From HGM04593 sp045646965 (GTDB taxonomy: Bacteria > Bacteroidota > Bacteroidia > Bacteroidales > Bacteroidaceae): DNA of 64,000 nt. The notes under the pieces were generated by a model that saw nothing but the letters and a program-made list of their open reading frames with translations, did not search any database and was not told the DNA's origin. The stretch spans positions 74,395-138,394 of the forward strand of contig JAZRLR010000029.1 of the NCBI GenBank assembly GCA_045646965.1. The letters are read 5' to 3'. The translations under genes and the position numbers were made by a program. How positions within the stretch are numbered: position 1 is the first letter of the stretch; every line of letters starts with the position of its first letter. Below are positions 8,580 through 17,254 of the stretch, one piece after another.

Positions 8580-9764
8580 ATGGAAATTAGAACAGACTAT
8601 TCAAACATTCAGTTCAAAAACGACGGTAGACTGAAACTTTTAATAATAGTTGGTACACGTCCCGAGATTATCCGCTTGGCGGCTGTAATAAATAAATGTC
8701 GTAAATATTTTGACACAATTCTGGCCCACACAGGACAGAACTACGACTACAACCTGAACGGTGTCTTTTTCCACGACCTCAAATTGAAAGATCCCGAGGT
8801 TTATATGGACGCAGTGGGCGACGACCTTGGCGCCACAATGGGCAATATCCTCAACGCCAGCTACAAGCTGATGGTACAGACAAAGCCCGACGCTGTTCTC
8901 GTACTTGGCGACACAAACAGCTGTCTCTCGGTAATTGGAGCAAAGCGTCTGCACATCCCCATCTTCCATATGGAAGCAGGTAACCGCTGCTGGGACGAGT
9001 GTCTGCCCGAGGAGACAAACCGCCGCATCGTGGATATCATCTCCGATGTAAACATCTGCTACAGCGAGCACGCACGCCGCTACCTAAACGCAAGCAACGT
9101 GGCACCGCAGCGCACATACGTGAGCGGCTCGCCTATGGCCGAGGTTCTTCACGAGAATCTCGAGGAAATAAAAGCAAGCGACGTACACGCACGCTTGGGA
9201 CTCGAGAAGGGCAAATATATCCTCTTGAGCGCTCACCGCGAAGAGAATATTGACACCGAGAAGAACTTCCTTTCACTGTTCAACGCAATCAACGCAATGG
9301 CCGAGAAGTATGATATGCCCATCCTTTACAGTTGCCACCCCCGCAGCCGCAACCGTCTGGATGCAAGCGGTTTTGTACTCGACAAACGCGTTATGCGTCA
9401 GGAGCCTCTCGGGTTCCACGACTACAACTGCCTGCAGATGAACGCATACGCAGTGGTAAGTGACAGCGGCACCCTGCCCGAGGAGAGCAGTTTCTTCACA
9501 AGCGTAGGACACCCCTTCCCCGCAGTGTGCATACGCACAAGCACAGAGCGCCCCGAGGCTCTCGACAAAGGCTGTTTCGTGCTTGCCGGAATCAACGAAC
9601 ACGACTTGTTGCAGGCAGTGGATGTAGCTGTAAGAATGAATAACGAGGGAGACCACGGTATTCCCGTTCCCAACTATGTAGACGAAAATGTATCTACAAA
9701 AATCGTCAAACTCATACAAAGCTACACAGGTGTTGTTAATAAAATGGTTTGGAGAAAAGAATAA
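8580..9764 (+). CDS. capG: UDP-N-acetyl sugar 2-epimerase (CapG/WecB family)
   Basis: A 394-residue non-hydrolysing 2-epimerase of the WecB family. In this context it would invert C2 of the CapF product to give UDP-L-FucNAc. Motifs seen are VGTRPEIIRLA near residue 23, HTGQNYDYNLN near residue 50, the acidic HMEAGNRCWDE segment near residue 130, SAHREENID near residue 220 and SDSGTLPEESSF near residue 300. The sequence alone would also fit UDP-GlcNAc 2-epimerase (UDP-ManNAc synthesis); adjacency to capE and capF makes CapG the better call. The stop is five bases before the next gene. Confidence 0.9.
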   Translation: MEIRTDYSNIQFKNDGRLKLLIIVGTRPEIIRLAAVINKCRKYFDTILAHTGQNYDYNLNGVFFHDLKLKDPEVYMDAVGDDLGATMGNILNASYKLMVQTKPDAVLVLGDTNSCLSVIGAKRLHIPIFHMEAGNRCWDECLPEETNRRIVDIISDVNICYSEHARRYLNASNVAPQRTYVSGSPMAEVLHENLEEIKASDVHARLGLEKGKYILLSAHREENIDTEKNFLSLFNAINAMAEKYDMPILYSCHPRSRNRLDASGFVLDKRVMRQEPLGFHDYNCLQMNAYAVVSDSGTLPEESSFFTSVGHPFPAVCIRTSTERPEALDKGCFVLAGINEHDLLQAVDVAVRMNNEGDHGIPVPNYVDENVSTKIVKLIQSYTGVVNKMVWRKE

Positions 9765-9769
9765 TACAA

Positions 9770-10519
9770 ATGAACACAGTCCATACTTGTGGGATAAAGA
9801 TAAACCCAATTCCTACCGAAGAGGTTTTGCAATACGTTGAAGAATGTTTTGAGAAAAACAAAAAAGGTATTCAGATAACCGGTGTCAATATTGAGCAGTT
9901 TGCATTGCTCGACAAGGACAAGAACTTCAAAGACTATGTAAACAGTTCCGATATCGTAAATATCGACGGCATCGTAGTCTACCTCTACCTTAAACTCAAA
10001 ATGTACAAGGTGAAGCAAAGAACTCTTTGTGCCGACATTATGGAAGGTATGCTCACAACAGCCAACCAAAAAGGGAGAAGCATCTACCTGCTTGGAGCCG
10101 AGGAGCAGACTATTAAGAAATTGGCAGAAGTAGTAGGAAACAAATATCCAAACATAAAAATCGTGGGTTACCACAACGGTTTCTTTAAAGACGAGAAAGC
10201 TATTGTGAAGGAGATTGCAAGCAAGAGCCCCGACTATCTGTTTATAGGAATGCCCTCTCCTTTTAAAGAGAGATTCATCACCACATACAAGCAAGAGTTG
10301 AACACCGGTATCTGCTTTGGAGTCGGAGGTATGTTCGACATTCTCGCAGGAGTGGCAAAGAGAGCTCCCGAGAAATACCAGAAAGCCGGCCTTGAATGGA
10401 TATATCGTATCACACAAAATCCCAAAGGACATTCAAAGAGAATTTTCAGAGCACTGATACCTGCGCTGCGTGTCTTCACAAAAAATCTTTTTGAACGCAA
10501 ACCACAAATCCTTGACTAA
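9770..10519 (+). CDS. wecG: WecG/TagA/CpsF family glycosyltransferase (GT26)
   Basis: A 249-residue GT26 enzyme; the family adds the second sugar (an N-acetylmannosamine type) to an undecaprenyl-diphosphate-linked first sugar at the inner membrane. Family features seen are DIVNIDGIVVYLYLKL near residue 60, YLLGAEEQTIKKLAE near residue 105, GYHNGFFKDE near residue 135 and GMPSPFKERFI near residue 160. ATG 9770 is used; an upstream TTG at 9749 would overlap capG. It is the last gene of the locus and is followed directly by a terminator. Donor sugar is unknown. A lipid-linked first sugar must come from an initiating transferase that is not in this window. Confidence 0.88.
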   Translation: MNTVHTCGIKINPIPTEEVLQYVEECFEKNKKGIQITGVNIEQFALLDKDKNFKDYVNSSDIVNIDGIVVYLYLKLKMYKVKQRTLCADIMEGMLTTANQKGRSIYLLGAEEQTIKKLAEVVGNKYPNIKIVGYHNGFFKDEKAIVKEIASKSPDYLFIGMPSPFKERFITTYKQELNTGICFGVGGMFDILAGVAKRAPEKYQKAGLEWIYRITQNPKGHSKRIFRALIPALRVFTKNLFERKPQILD

Positions 10520-10526
10520 AAAACAC

Positions 10527-10562
10527 AGCCCCCTGATTTACACAATCAGGGGGCTCTTATTC
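10527..10562 (+). terminator. Terminator of the polysaccharide locus
   Basis: A perfect 12-pair stem (10527-10538 with 10544-10555) with a five-base loop, followed by a T-rich run. It starts eight bases after the wecG stop and marks the right end of the polysaccharide locus. Confidence 0.88.
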
Positions 10563-10601
10563 TATTAAGCCTTACTCGCAGCCAAAGGCAATTATACAAA
10601 G

Positions 10602-10633
10602 AAAAAAACCTATCGAAATATTTCGATAGGTTT
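10602..10633 (-). terminator. Terminator of the tRNA-Gln gene
   Basis: A perfect 13-pair stem (10606-10618 with 10621-10633) with a two-base centre. Read on the minus strand it follows the tRNA by eight bases and runs into seven T (the A run at 10602-10608), so it is a rho-independent terminator for the tRNA transcript. Confidence 0.85.
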
Positions 10634-10641
10634 CGTTTCTG

Positions 10642-10712
10642 TTGGGCTACTCGGACTCGAACCAAGAATGACAGGACCAGAATCTGTAGTGTTACCATTA
10701 CACCATAGCCCA
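10642..10712 (-). tRNA. tRNA-Gln (anticodon CUG)
   Basis: On the minus strand 71 bases fold as a full cloverleaf: 7-pair acceptor stem (TGGGCTA with TAGCCCA, discriminator A), 4-pair D stem, anticodon arm with loop TTCTGGT giving anticodon CTG, a 4-base variable loop and a 5-pair T stem with TTCGAGT loop. The 3' CCA is not encoded. The closing pair of the anticodon stem (31-39) is an A-C mismatch. The gene stands alone between the polysaccharide locus and rsfS. Confidence 0.92.
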
Positions 10713-10831
10713 TTGCTTAATTGCGATGCAAAGATACAACTTTTCTCGTTAAAAAAAATGTTTTTCGAGTTTTTTTACTCAAAAAAATGAAAAAAAATAT
10801 CAGAATAGCCATTTTGGGGTAAAAAACTACC

Positions 10832-10839
10832 TATATTTG
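10832..10839 (+). promoter_or_regulatory. Possible -7 element upstream of rsfS
   Basis: TATATTTG matches the TAnnTTTG consensus. A TTTG at 10813-10816 is too close (15-base spacer) to be a convincing -33 element. It would give a leader of about 130 bases before rsfS. Confidence 0.3.
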
Positions 10840-10976
10840 CAATACAAAACAGCAAAACAACGCAAAATATCGTTTACTACAAGGTGACACAACGCGCGTG
10901 ACAAAATGTCATATTCTCAAAAAAAAGGGTGTGGCACGATATTTGCACATAAACTTTTGAAACAATTTTATAAAAT

Positions 10977-11348
10977 ATGCAGAAAACCGACAACTCAAGC
11001 AAGCAGCTTATAGACCAGATTGTAGAAGCCATACAGGAGAAAAAAGGCAAAGCGATAACCATCGTAGATATGGAAAAGCTGGGAAACAGCATCTGCGATT
11101 ACTTTGTTATATGCCAAGGTAACTCCCCCACTCAAGTGAGCGCCATCACCGACTCGGTAGAAGATATGGTGCGCGAGGGATGCCGCCGCAAGCCCTATGC
11201 CATAGACGGCCTGCGCAATGCACAGTGGGTGGCTATGGATTACGGCGACGTGCTCGTACACATATTCCTGCCCGACGTGCGTGCCTTCTACGACATTGAA
11301 CACCTGTGGGCCGACGCTACAGTTACAAACATACCCGACCTTGACTGA
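10977..11348 (+). CDS. rsfS: Ribosomal silencing factor RsfS (Iojap family)
   Basis: A 123-residue protein of normal length. RsfS binds ribosomal protein uL14 and blocks subunit joining when nutrients are low. The signature stretch KAITIVDMEKLGNSICDYFVIC (residues 25-46) and GDVLVHIFLPDVRAFYDIEHLW (near residues 90-111) are both present in full; I quote only the endpoints as functional landmarks: ICDYFVICQG and RAFYDIEHLWAD. It is followed by ftsH two bases after its stop, an order widely conserved in Bacteroidales, so the three genes rsfS-ftsH-cdsA are probably one operon. Confidence 0.95.
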   Translation: MQKTDNSSKQLIDQIVEAIQEKKGKAITIVDMEKLGNSICDYFVICQGNSPTQVSAITDSVEDMVREGCRRKPYAIDGLRNAQWVAMDYGDVLVHIFLPDVRAFYDIEHLWADATVTNIPDLD

Positions 11349-11350
11349 TT

Positions 11351-13321
11351 ATGACAGAAAACAAAAGAAATAAAAAACCACAGTTCAACTTCACCTGGTT
11401 CTACTTTGCCGCAGCAGCCGTGCTTATGTTCATATATATGTGTGGCGGCGATGGCGAGTCGCTCACCAAGGAGGTGAACTACTCACAGCTCACCGAGTAC
11501 ATAGGCAAGGGATATGTTTCGGGTATCACCGTGTATGACACAGACAAGGTGGAGGCAGAGATTATCCCCGACTCGGCAAAAAACATCTTCAAAGGGAAGG
11601 TGGAACGCATAGGAAGTAAACCTATGGTCATCTCGCAGATAGGCTCTAAAGAGAAGTTCGAGAGCTACATCGACGAGCAGGAGGCCGCAGGTAATTTCAC
11701 CGGCACACTGCAATTTAAAAAGGAGCCCGACTACTTGAGCGGCCTTTTGTGGAACGTACTCCCCCTCGTTCTGTTTGTCGTTATATGGATGTTTATAATG
11801 AGACGTATGAGCGGCGGAGGCGGCCAAGGCGGTGTATTCAACGTGGGCAAGTCGCAGGCAAAGCTCTTTGAGAAAGAGAAGAACAACCACATCACATTCA
11901 AGGACGTGGCAGGCCAGGAGGGCGCCAAGCAGGAGGTGCAGGAGATTGTAGATTTCCTCAAGAACCCAGGCCGCTACACCGAGTTGGGTGGCAAGATACC
12001 CAAAGGAGCGCTTCTCGTGGGCCCTCCCGGAACAGGAAAAACTCTGCTTGCCAAGGCTGTGGCAGGCGAGGCCAACGTACCCTTCTTCTCAATGTCGGGT
12101 TCCGACTTTGTAGAGATGTTTGTGGGCGTAGGCGCATCGCGTGTGCGCGACCTCTTCCGTCAGGCAAAGGAGAAAGCCCCCTGCATAATCTTCATCGACG
12201 AGATTGACGCCGTGGGACGCGCACGAGGCAAGAACCCCTCTATGGGCGGCAACGACGAGCGCGAGAACACCCTCAATCAGTTGCTCACCGAGATGGACGG
12301 CTTTGGCACAAACAGCGGAATAATTGTTATGGCAGCCACAAACCGCGCCGACATACTCGACAAAGCTCTGCTGCGCGCAGGGCGCTTCGACCGCCAGATA
12401 CACGTAGACCTGCCCGACCTCAACGAGCGCAAAGCCATCTTCGGCGTTCACCTGCGTCCCTTGAAGCTCGACCCTTCGGTGGACGTGGATATCCTCGCAC
12501 GTCAAACCCCGGGATTCTCGGGTGCCGACATCGCCAACGTGTGCAACGAGGCAGCCCTCATAGCAGCGCGCGGCAATAAACAGGCCGTGGACAAGCAGGA
12601 TTTCCTCGACGCCGTAGACCGCATAATAGGCGGCCTCGAGAAGAAGACCAAGGTGATGACAGAGAACGAGAAAAAAACCATCGCCATACACGAGGCAGGC
12701 CACGCCACCCTGTCGTGGTTCCTCGAGCACGCAAACCCCTTGATTAAGGTCACCATAGTACCGCGCGGACGCGCTCTGGGTGCAGCGTGGTATATGCCCG
12801 AAGAGAGACAGATTACCACAAAAGAGCAGATGCTCGACGAGATGTGCGCCATCCTTGGAGGCCGCGCCGCCGAGGAGGTCTTCACGGGACAGATTTCAAC
12901 CGGAGCGATGAACGACCTGGAACGCGTAACAAAACAGGCATACGGAATGATTGCCTACGCAGGTATGAGCGACAAACTCTCGAACCTCTGCTACTACAAC
13001 AATCAGGAGTACTCGTTCAACCGCCCATACAGCGAAAAGACCGCCGAGCTCATAGACACCGAAGTGCACGCTATGATAACGGGGCAGTATGAACGCGCCA
13101 AGAGACTGCTCGAAGAGCACAAGGAGGGACACGCCGAGCTCGCCAAGGTGCTTATGGAGCGCGAGGTTATATTTGCCGAGGATGTAGAGAAGATTTTCGG
13201 CAAGAGACCGTGGGCTTCGCGCAGCGAGGAGATTATGGAAAAAAACAGCGGTGAGGAGCACAGCGAAACACCCGACACCGCAACAGATAACAGCGATAAC
13301 ACAAACACAAACGAATTATGA
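11351..13321 (+). CDS. ftsH: ATP-dependent zinc metalloprotease FtsH
   Basis: A 656-residue membrane-anchored AAA+ protease that extracts and degrades membrane and short-lived proteins. Two membrane segments (about 15-32 and 132-150) enclose a periplasmic region of about 100 residues. Walker A GPPGTGKT is at 224-231, Walker B IIFIDE at 279-284, the second region of homology with LLRAGRFDRQ near 340-349, and the zinc site HEAGH at 447-451. The tail is acidic, rich in Ser, Thr and Asn. The stop overlaps the next start (ATGA), so translation of cdsA is likely coupled. Confidence 0.97.
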   Translation: MTENKRNKKPQFNFTWFYFAAAAVLMFIYMCGGDGESLTKEVNYSQLTEYIGKGYVSGITVYDTDKVEAEIIPDSAKNIFKGKVERIGSKPMVISQIGSKEKFESYIDEQEAAGNFTGTLQFKKEPDYLSGLLWNVLPLVLFVVIWMFIMRRMSGGGGQGGVFNVGKSQAKLFEKEKNNHITFKDVAGQEGAKQEVQEIVDFLKNPGRYTELGGKIPKGALLVGPPGTGKTLLAKAVAGEANVPFFSMSGSDFVEMFVGVGASRVRDLFRQAKEKAPCIIFIDEIDAVGRARGKNPSMGGNDERENTLNQLLTEMDGFGTNSGIIVMAATNRADILDKALLRAGRFDRQIHVDLPDLNERKAIFGVHLRPLKLDPSVDVDILARQTPGFSGADIANVCNEAALIAARGNKQAVDKQDFLDAVDRIIGGLEKKTKVMTENEKKTIAIHEAGHATLSWFLEHANPLIKVTIVPRGRALGAAWYMPEERQITTKEQMLDEMCAILGGRAAEEVFTGQISTGAMNDLERVTKQAYGMIAYAGMSDKLSNLCYYNNQEYSFNRPYSEKTAELIDTEVHAMITGQYERAKRLLEEHKEGHAELAKVLMEREVIFAEDVEKIFGKRPWASRSEEIMEKNSGEEHSETPDTATDNSDNTNTNEL

Positions 13322-14151
13322 ACAAGATTTTAGTACGAGTATTGACAGGTGCCGTATTCGGCATAGTCCTGTTGGGTGCCATCCTCTATGGGCACACATC
13401 ATTTGCCGCACTTTTCACAGTTGTGACTATGCTGGCAGTCAATGAGTTCAGCAACCTTATACACGAGTATAAAAAAACATCGTTCAGCACTCTGCTTGCT
13501 GTAATAGGCGGCGGATACCTCTTCTTTGCGCTCTATGCGGCGTCACACCTGGGAATGAGCAACTACACAACGCTCTTCCTCCCCTATATCCTGCTTATGG
13601 TATATGTGTTTGTGCGTCGTCTCTACAGCACCGAGGGCAGCTCGCTCGACAACTACGCTTACTTTGTGCTCACACAGGTGTACGCAGCACTTCCCTTTGC
13701 CTTGCTTAACATCCTCTCTACCGTAGGCGCAAACGGCAGCACATATAGCTATATGCTTCCCCTCGCGATATTTGTCTTCATCTGGTGCAACGACTCGGGC
13801 GCTTTCTTTGTGGGGTGCTCTATAGGCAAGCACAAGATGTGGGAGCGCGTGTCGCCCAAGAAAACCTGGGAGGGCACCATAGGAGGTGTTGTGGTAGCAA
13901 TGATTGCCGGCTATGTGATGTCGATTTTCTTTACACAGCTCAATATGTGGCAGTGGATGGGACTCGCAGCCGTTGTGGCTGTGGCAGGCACATACGGCGA
14001 CCTCATCGAATCTTGTATGAAACGCGAGATAGGTATTAAAGACTCGGGAAATATCCTACCCGGACACGGCGGTATGCTCGACCGTTTCGACAGCACCCTG
14101 CTTGCAGTTCCCACAGCGCTCATCTATTTGAGCCTCATCGGAGTACTCTAA
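13318..14151 (+). CDS. cdsA: Phosphatidate cytidylyltransferase
   Basis: A 277-residue polytopic membrane enzyme that makes CDP-diacylglycerol from phosphatidic acid and CTP, the branch point for phospholipids. About seven hydrophobic segments are visible. The C-terminal CDP-alcohol signature is intact: GDLIESCMKREIGIKDSG then LPGHGGMLDRFDS. It shares four bases with the end of ftsH and is followed 19 bases later by a terminator hairpin. Confidence 0.95.
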   Translation: MNKILVRVLTGAVFGIVLLGAILYGHTSFAALFTVVTMLAVNEFSNLIHEYKKTSFSTLLAVIGGGYLFFALYAASHLGMSNYTTLFLPYILLMVYVFVRRLYSTEGSSLDNYAYFVLTQVYAALPFALLNILSTVGANGSTYSYMLPLAIFVFIWCNDSGAFFVGCSIGKHKMWERVSPKKTWEGTIGGVVVAMIAGYVMSIFFTQLNMWQWMGLAAVVAVAGTYGDLIESCMKREIGIKDSGNILPGHGGMLDRFDSTLLAVPTALIYLSLIGVL

Positions 14152-14170
14152 ACAAGCATATACCCACAAG

Positions 14171-14205
14171 AAAGGGCAGCCCTGTGGCTGCCCTTTACTT
14201 TTTTA
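14171..14205. terminator. Terminator between cdsA and lpxB
   Basis: A perfect 10-pair stem (14171-14180 with 14187-14196) with a six-base loop, followed by a T-rich run on the plus strand. It ends rsfS-ftsH-cdsA. The A-rich left flank is short, so use for the converging lpxB transcript is possible but weaker. Confidence 0.8.
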
Positions 14206-14218
14206 TCGGTTTTCACTG

Positions 14219-15361
14219 TCACTGTTTTTTGCCACGCAAGAGCGCAACCATCTTCTCGGCTGCGTGCTGCGAAGCACCCGGCTCACCGAGAATCTCAATC
14301 ATACGGTCGTAGCCCGCAAGCATCTTTTCTCTGTCGGGCGACTGCACGGGGAGAATCTTCGACAGTTCTGCCTTAATATTTTCCACACACATATCGGCCG
14401 CCACAAGCTCGCGCACCACCTCGCAGTTGGCTACAAGGTTTACAAGCGAGATATATTTCACCTTGAGGAAGAGGTGTTTGAGCTTCGACACAAGCCACGG
14501 CAAGGGGGTGCTGTAGCACACCACCTGCGGCACGCGGAAAAGAGCTGTCTCGAGCGTCGCGGTGCCCGATGTAACGACAGCCGCGTGCGAGTGCGCAAGC
14601 AGACGATAAGTATCGCCATATATAATGGAGGCACCCTGCTGCAAATAAGGGGTGTAGAACTCGGGCTCAATACCGGGAGCCCCCGCAATCACAGGAGAGT
14701 ACTGCGGGAAAGCCTCAAGAGCCTGCAACATCTGCGGCAGATTGTCCTGAATCTCGTGACGGCGGCTGCCCGCGAGGATTGCCACCACAGGCTTCTCGCC
14801 CAAGCCGTATGCCGCGCGAAACGCAGCGTCGTCGCAGGGATTGGCTGCACGGTAGGCCGCCACGGCATCCACACAAGGGTTTCCTATGTAGTTTATCGCA
14901 TAGCTGTGCTTTTTGAAATAATCGACCTCAAACGGCAGGATTGAGAAGAGTTCGTCCACATCGCGCTTGATATTTTTTATTCTGCCCTCGCGCGAAGCCC
15001 ATATCTTGGGTGCTATGTAATAGTACACGGGGATATCTGTTGTGGCGTGTATATCCTTTGCTATCGAGAGGTTAAAACCCGGGTAGTCTACAAGGATGAG
15101 AGCGTCGGGTTTCCACTCCTTTATATCCCTCTTGCAGAGCGACATATTTGAAAATATGGTTCTCAAATTGAGCAGCACGGGCAGAATACCCATAAAGGCG
15201 CAGTCGCGATAGTGCTTAACACACACACCGCCCACCTGCGACATCAGGTCACCGCCAAAGAAACGAAACTCCGCCTCGCTGTCGCGCTCCTTGAGCGCCT
15301 TCATAAGATTTGAGGCGTGCAGGTCGCCCGATGCCTCGCCCACTATAAGATAGTATTTCAT
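14219..15361 (-). CDS. lpxB: Lipid-A-disaccharide synthase
   Basis: A 380-residue GT19 enzyme of normal length that joins UDP-2,3-diacylglucosamine and lipid X to form the lipid A disaccharide at the inner membrane. Family features are GEASGDLHASNL at residues 8-19, GGDLMSQVGG near 39, DYPGFNLSIA near 93, YYIAPKIWASREGR near 116 and AGSRRHEI near 197. It lies 23 bases downstream of surE on the minus strand, a pairing common in Bacteroidales. Confidence 0.95.
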   Translation of the reverse strand: MKYYLIVGEASGDLHASNLMKALKERDSEAEFRFFGGDLMSQVGGVCVKHYRDCAFMGILPVLLNLRTIFSNMSLCKRDIKEWKPDALILVDYPGFNLSIAKDIHATTDIPVYYYIAPKIWASREGRIKNIKRDVDELFSILPFEVDYFKKHSYAINYIGNPCVDAVAAYRAANPCDDAAFRAAYGLGEKPVVAILAGSRRHEIQDNLPQMLQALEAFPQYSPVIAGAPGIEPEFYTPYLQQGASIIYGDTYRLLAHSHAAVVTSGTATLETALFRVPQVVCYSTPLPWLVSKLKHLFLKVKYISLVNLVANCEVVRELVAADMCVENIKAELSKILPVQSPDREKMLAGYDRMIEILGEPGASQHAAEKMVALLRGKKQ

Positions 15362-15384
15362 AGTTTACACGTTTTACGAAGGAT

Positions 15385-16146
15385 TTACAGCCCCCACCCC
15401 TGCATTTCGGCAAGCAGAGAGTAGTCGGTAAAATCGATTGTCGTGGGTGTTATGGTCACATAATTATTCTCAAGCGCCACTTTGTCGGCCTGTGCATCGC
15501 TCTCGTTGTGAACAAACTCACCTGTGAGCCACCACCAGCGGCCGCCACGGGGATGCTCGTGAGCCTCCCATTCATTAACCCACTGCCCCACAGCCTGACG
15601 GCACACCTTGAGGCCTGCATAGGAAGGTGAGTCGGGGAAGTTTACGTTCAGGCAACTGCCCTGGGGAAGGCCTCGACGCAACACTTCGGCCACTATCTTG
15701 CGTATATAGGGATATGTGGGGATGAAGTCGGCATCCTCGTCGTGCGAGCAGATGGAGAAAGCTATCGAGGGGATATTCTTCATACAGCCCTCTATAACCA
15801 CACCCATAGTACCCGAATAGTGAGCGTTCACAGCCGAATTGTCGCCGTGGTTTATTCCTCCGATTATGAGATTGGGAGTGCGGGGCACAATGTCGTGACA
15901 GGCAAGTTTTATGCAGTCGCTAGGCGTTCCCGTGCAGGCGTAAACCGTTACACCGGGCTGCGAGGAAACCTCCCACACTTTTATGGGTGTTTCACTTGTT
16001 ATGGAGCATCCCTTTCCCGAGCGGCCCGTGTGGGGAGCCACTACCACAACGTCACCAAACTCCTTGAGCACCTCAACGAGCACATTTATTCCCTTGGCCT
16101 TGTACCCGTCGTCGTTGGATACAAGTATAAGCGGTCTTTCTTTCAT
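15385..16146 (-). CDS. surE: 5'/3'-nucleotidase SurE
   Basis: A 253-residue metal-dependent phosphatase that removes phosphate from nucleoside monophosphates, linked to survival in stationary phase. The metal-binding SNDDGY is at residues 10-15, with GRSGKGCSIT near 42 and CTGTPSDCIKLA near 71, and IIGGINHGDN near 92. Length is normal. It is the first gene of the minus-strand surE-lpxB pair. Confidence 0.95.
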   Translation of the reverse strand: MKERPLILVSNDDGYKAKGINVLVEVLKEFGDVVVVAPHTGRSGKGCSITSETPIKVWEVSSQPGVTVYACTGTPSDCIKLACHDIVPRTPNLIIGGINHGDNSAVNAHYSGTMGVVIEGCMKNIPSIAFSICSHDEDADFIPTYPYIRKIVAEVLRRGLPQGSCLNVNFPDSPSYAGLKVCRQAVGQWVNEWEAHEHPRGGRWWWLTGEFVHNESDAQADKVALENNYVTITPTTIDFTDYSLLAEMQGWGL

Positions 16147-16486
16147 CTTATCATATTTTTAGGCAAAAATAGGGAAAATCGGCGAACAAACACCCTACTT
16201 TCACAATAAAAGAGACAAAGAAAAAGAACTGCACCTGCACACACCGTTGATTAGTAGTTTTTTAAGAAAAAAGGAAAATGTGCAAGAGCGCCCGAGAAGC
16301 CCCAAATTGGTACATTTACAACACTTTTTATAACTTTTTTACTACCCCTGTTCATAAGTAAAACGAAAATAGAGAGATTCAATCTATTTTTTTCGTATCT
16401 TCGCAACAGATTTCCACCTGCAGCGACAAGCCGCAATAAACGCAAGCAGGAAAACAAGTTACAACAAAATACAATCAACTTATAAT
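16147..16486. other. Divergent intergenic region surE/parA
   Basis: This stretch of 340 A+T-rich bases lies between divergent genes and must hold both promoters. A TATCTTCG at 16396-16403 resembles a -7 element for parA, without a clear -33 partner. I looked for a parS-like palindrome and for DnaA boxes here and found none. Confidence 0.45.
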
Positions 16487-17254
16487 ATGGGAAAAATCAT
16501 AGCTCTGGCCAATCAGAAAGGAGGCGTGGGAAAGACCACCACAGCCATAAACCTGGCCGCTTCGCTTGCCACATACGAAAAAAAAGTGCTCGTAATTGAT
16601 GCCGACCCGCAGGCCAATGCCTCGTCGGGCCTCGGCATAGACATACGCGAGATAGAGTGCTCCATATATGAGTGCCTCATAAACAAATCGGCCATCACAG
16701 AAGGCATACACAACACCTGCATCGAGGGGCTCGACATAATACCATCGCACATCGACCTTGTGGGAGCCGAGATTGAGATGCTCGATATGCCCAACCGCGA
16801 AAAGATTATGCGCGAGGTGCTTGCCCCCGTGAAGGACAAATACGACTACATACTCATCGACTGCTCGCCCTCGCTGGGCCTCATTACCGTGAACTCGCTC
16901 ACAGCAGCCGACTCGGTGATTATACCCGTGCAGTGCGAATATTTCGCTCTCGAGGGTATCAGCAAACTGTTGAATACAATCAAGATTATCAAATCGAACT
17001 TAAACCCCGCGCTCGACATCGAGGGATTCCTGCTCACAATGTTCAACTCGCGCCTGCGCTTGAGCAACCAGGTGTATAACGAGGTGAAGAAACACTTTAG
17101 AGAGCTCGTATTCAACACCGTAATACAGAGAAACATCCGTTTGGGAGAGGCTCCCAGTATGGGTATACCCGTGATTTTGTACGACGCCGAATCGACAGGT
17201 GCAAAGAACTACCTGTCACTCGCGCAAGAAATAATAAACAGAAACAACGAATAA
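16487..17254 (+). CDS. parA: ParA family chromosome-partitioning ATPase (Soj)
   Basis: A 255-residue deviant-Walker ATPase that moves or orients the chromosome origin region together with ParB. The motif KGGVGKTTT is at residues 11-19, the second Lys-containing ATPase region VIDADPQANAS at about 37-47 and DCSPSLG near 125. Length and lack of an N-terminal DNA-binding domain fit the chromosomal Soj type, not plasmid ParA. Its stop overlaps the parB start by one base (TAATG). Confidence 0.95.
   Translation: MGKIIALANQKGGVGKTTTAINLAASLATYEKKVLVIDADPQANASSGLGIDIREIECSIYECLINKSAITEGIHNTCIEGLDIIPSHIDLVGAEIEMLDMPNREKIMREVLAPVKDKYDYILIDCSPSLGLITVNSLTAADSVIIPVQCEYFALEGISKLLNTIKIIKSNLNPALDIEGFLLTMFNSRLRLSNQVYNEVKKHFRELVFNTVIQRNIRLGEAPSMGIPVILYDAESTGAKNYLSLAQEIINRNNE

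Noticed and set aside
10642..10712. An integration site for a mobile element at the tRNA-Gln gene
   Set aside because: There is no integrase gene and no repeat of the tRNA 3' end nearby.
16147..16486. A parS site or replication origin beside parAB
   Set aside because: No palindrome of the parS type and no cluster of DnaA boxes is visible in this gap.
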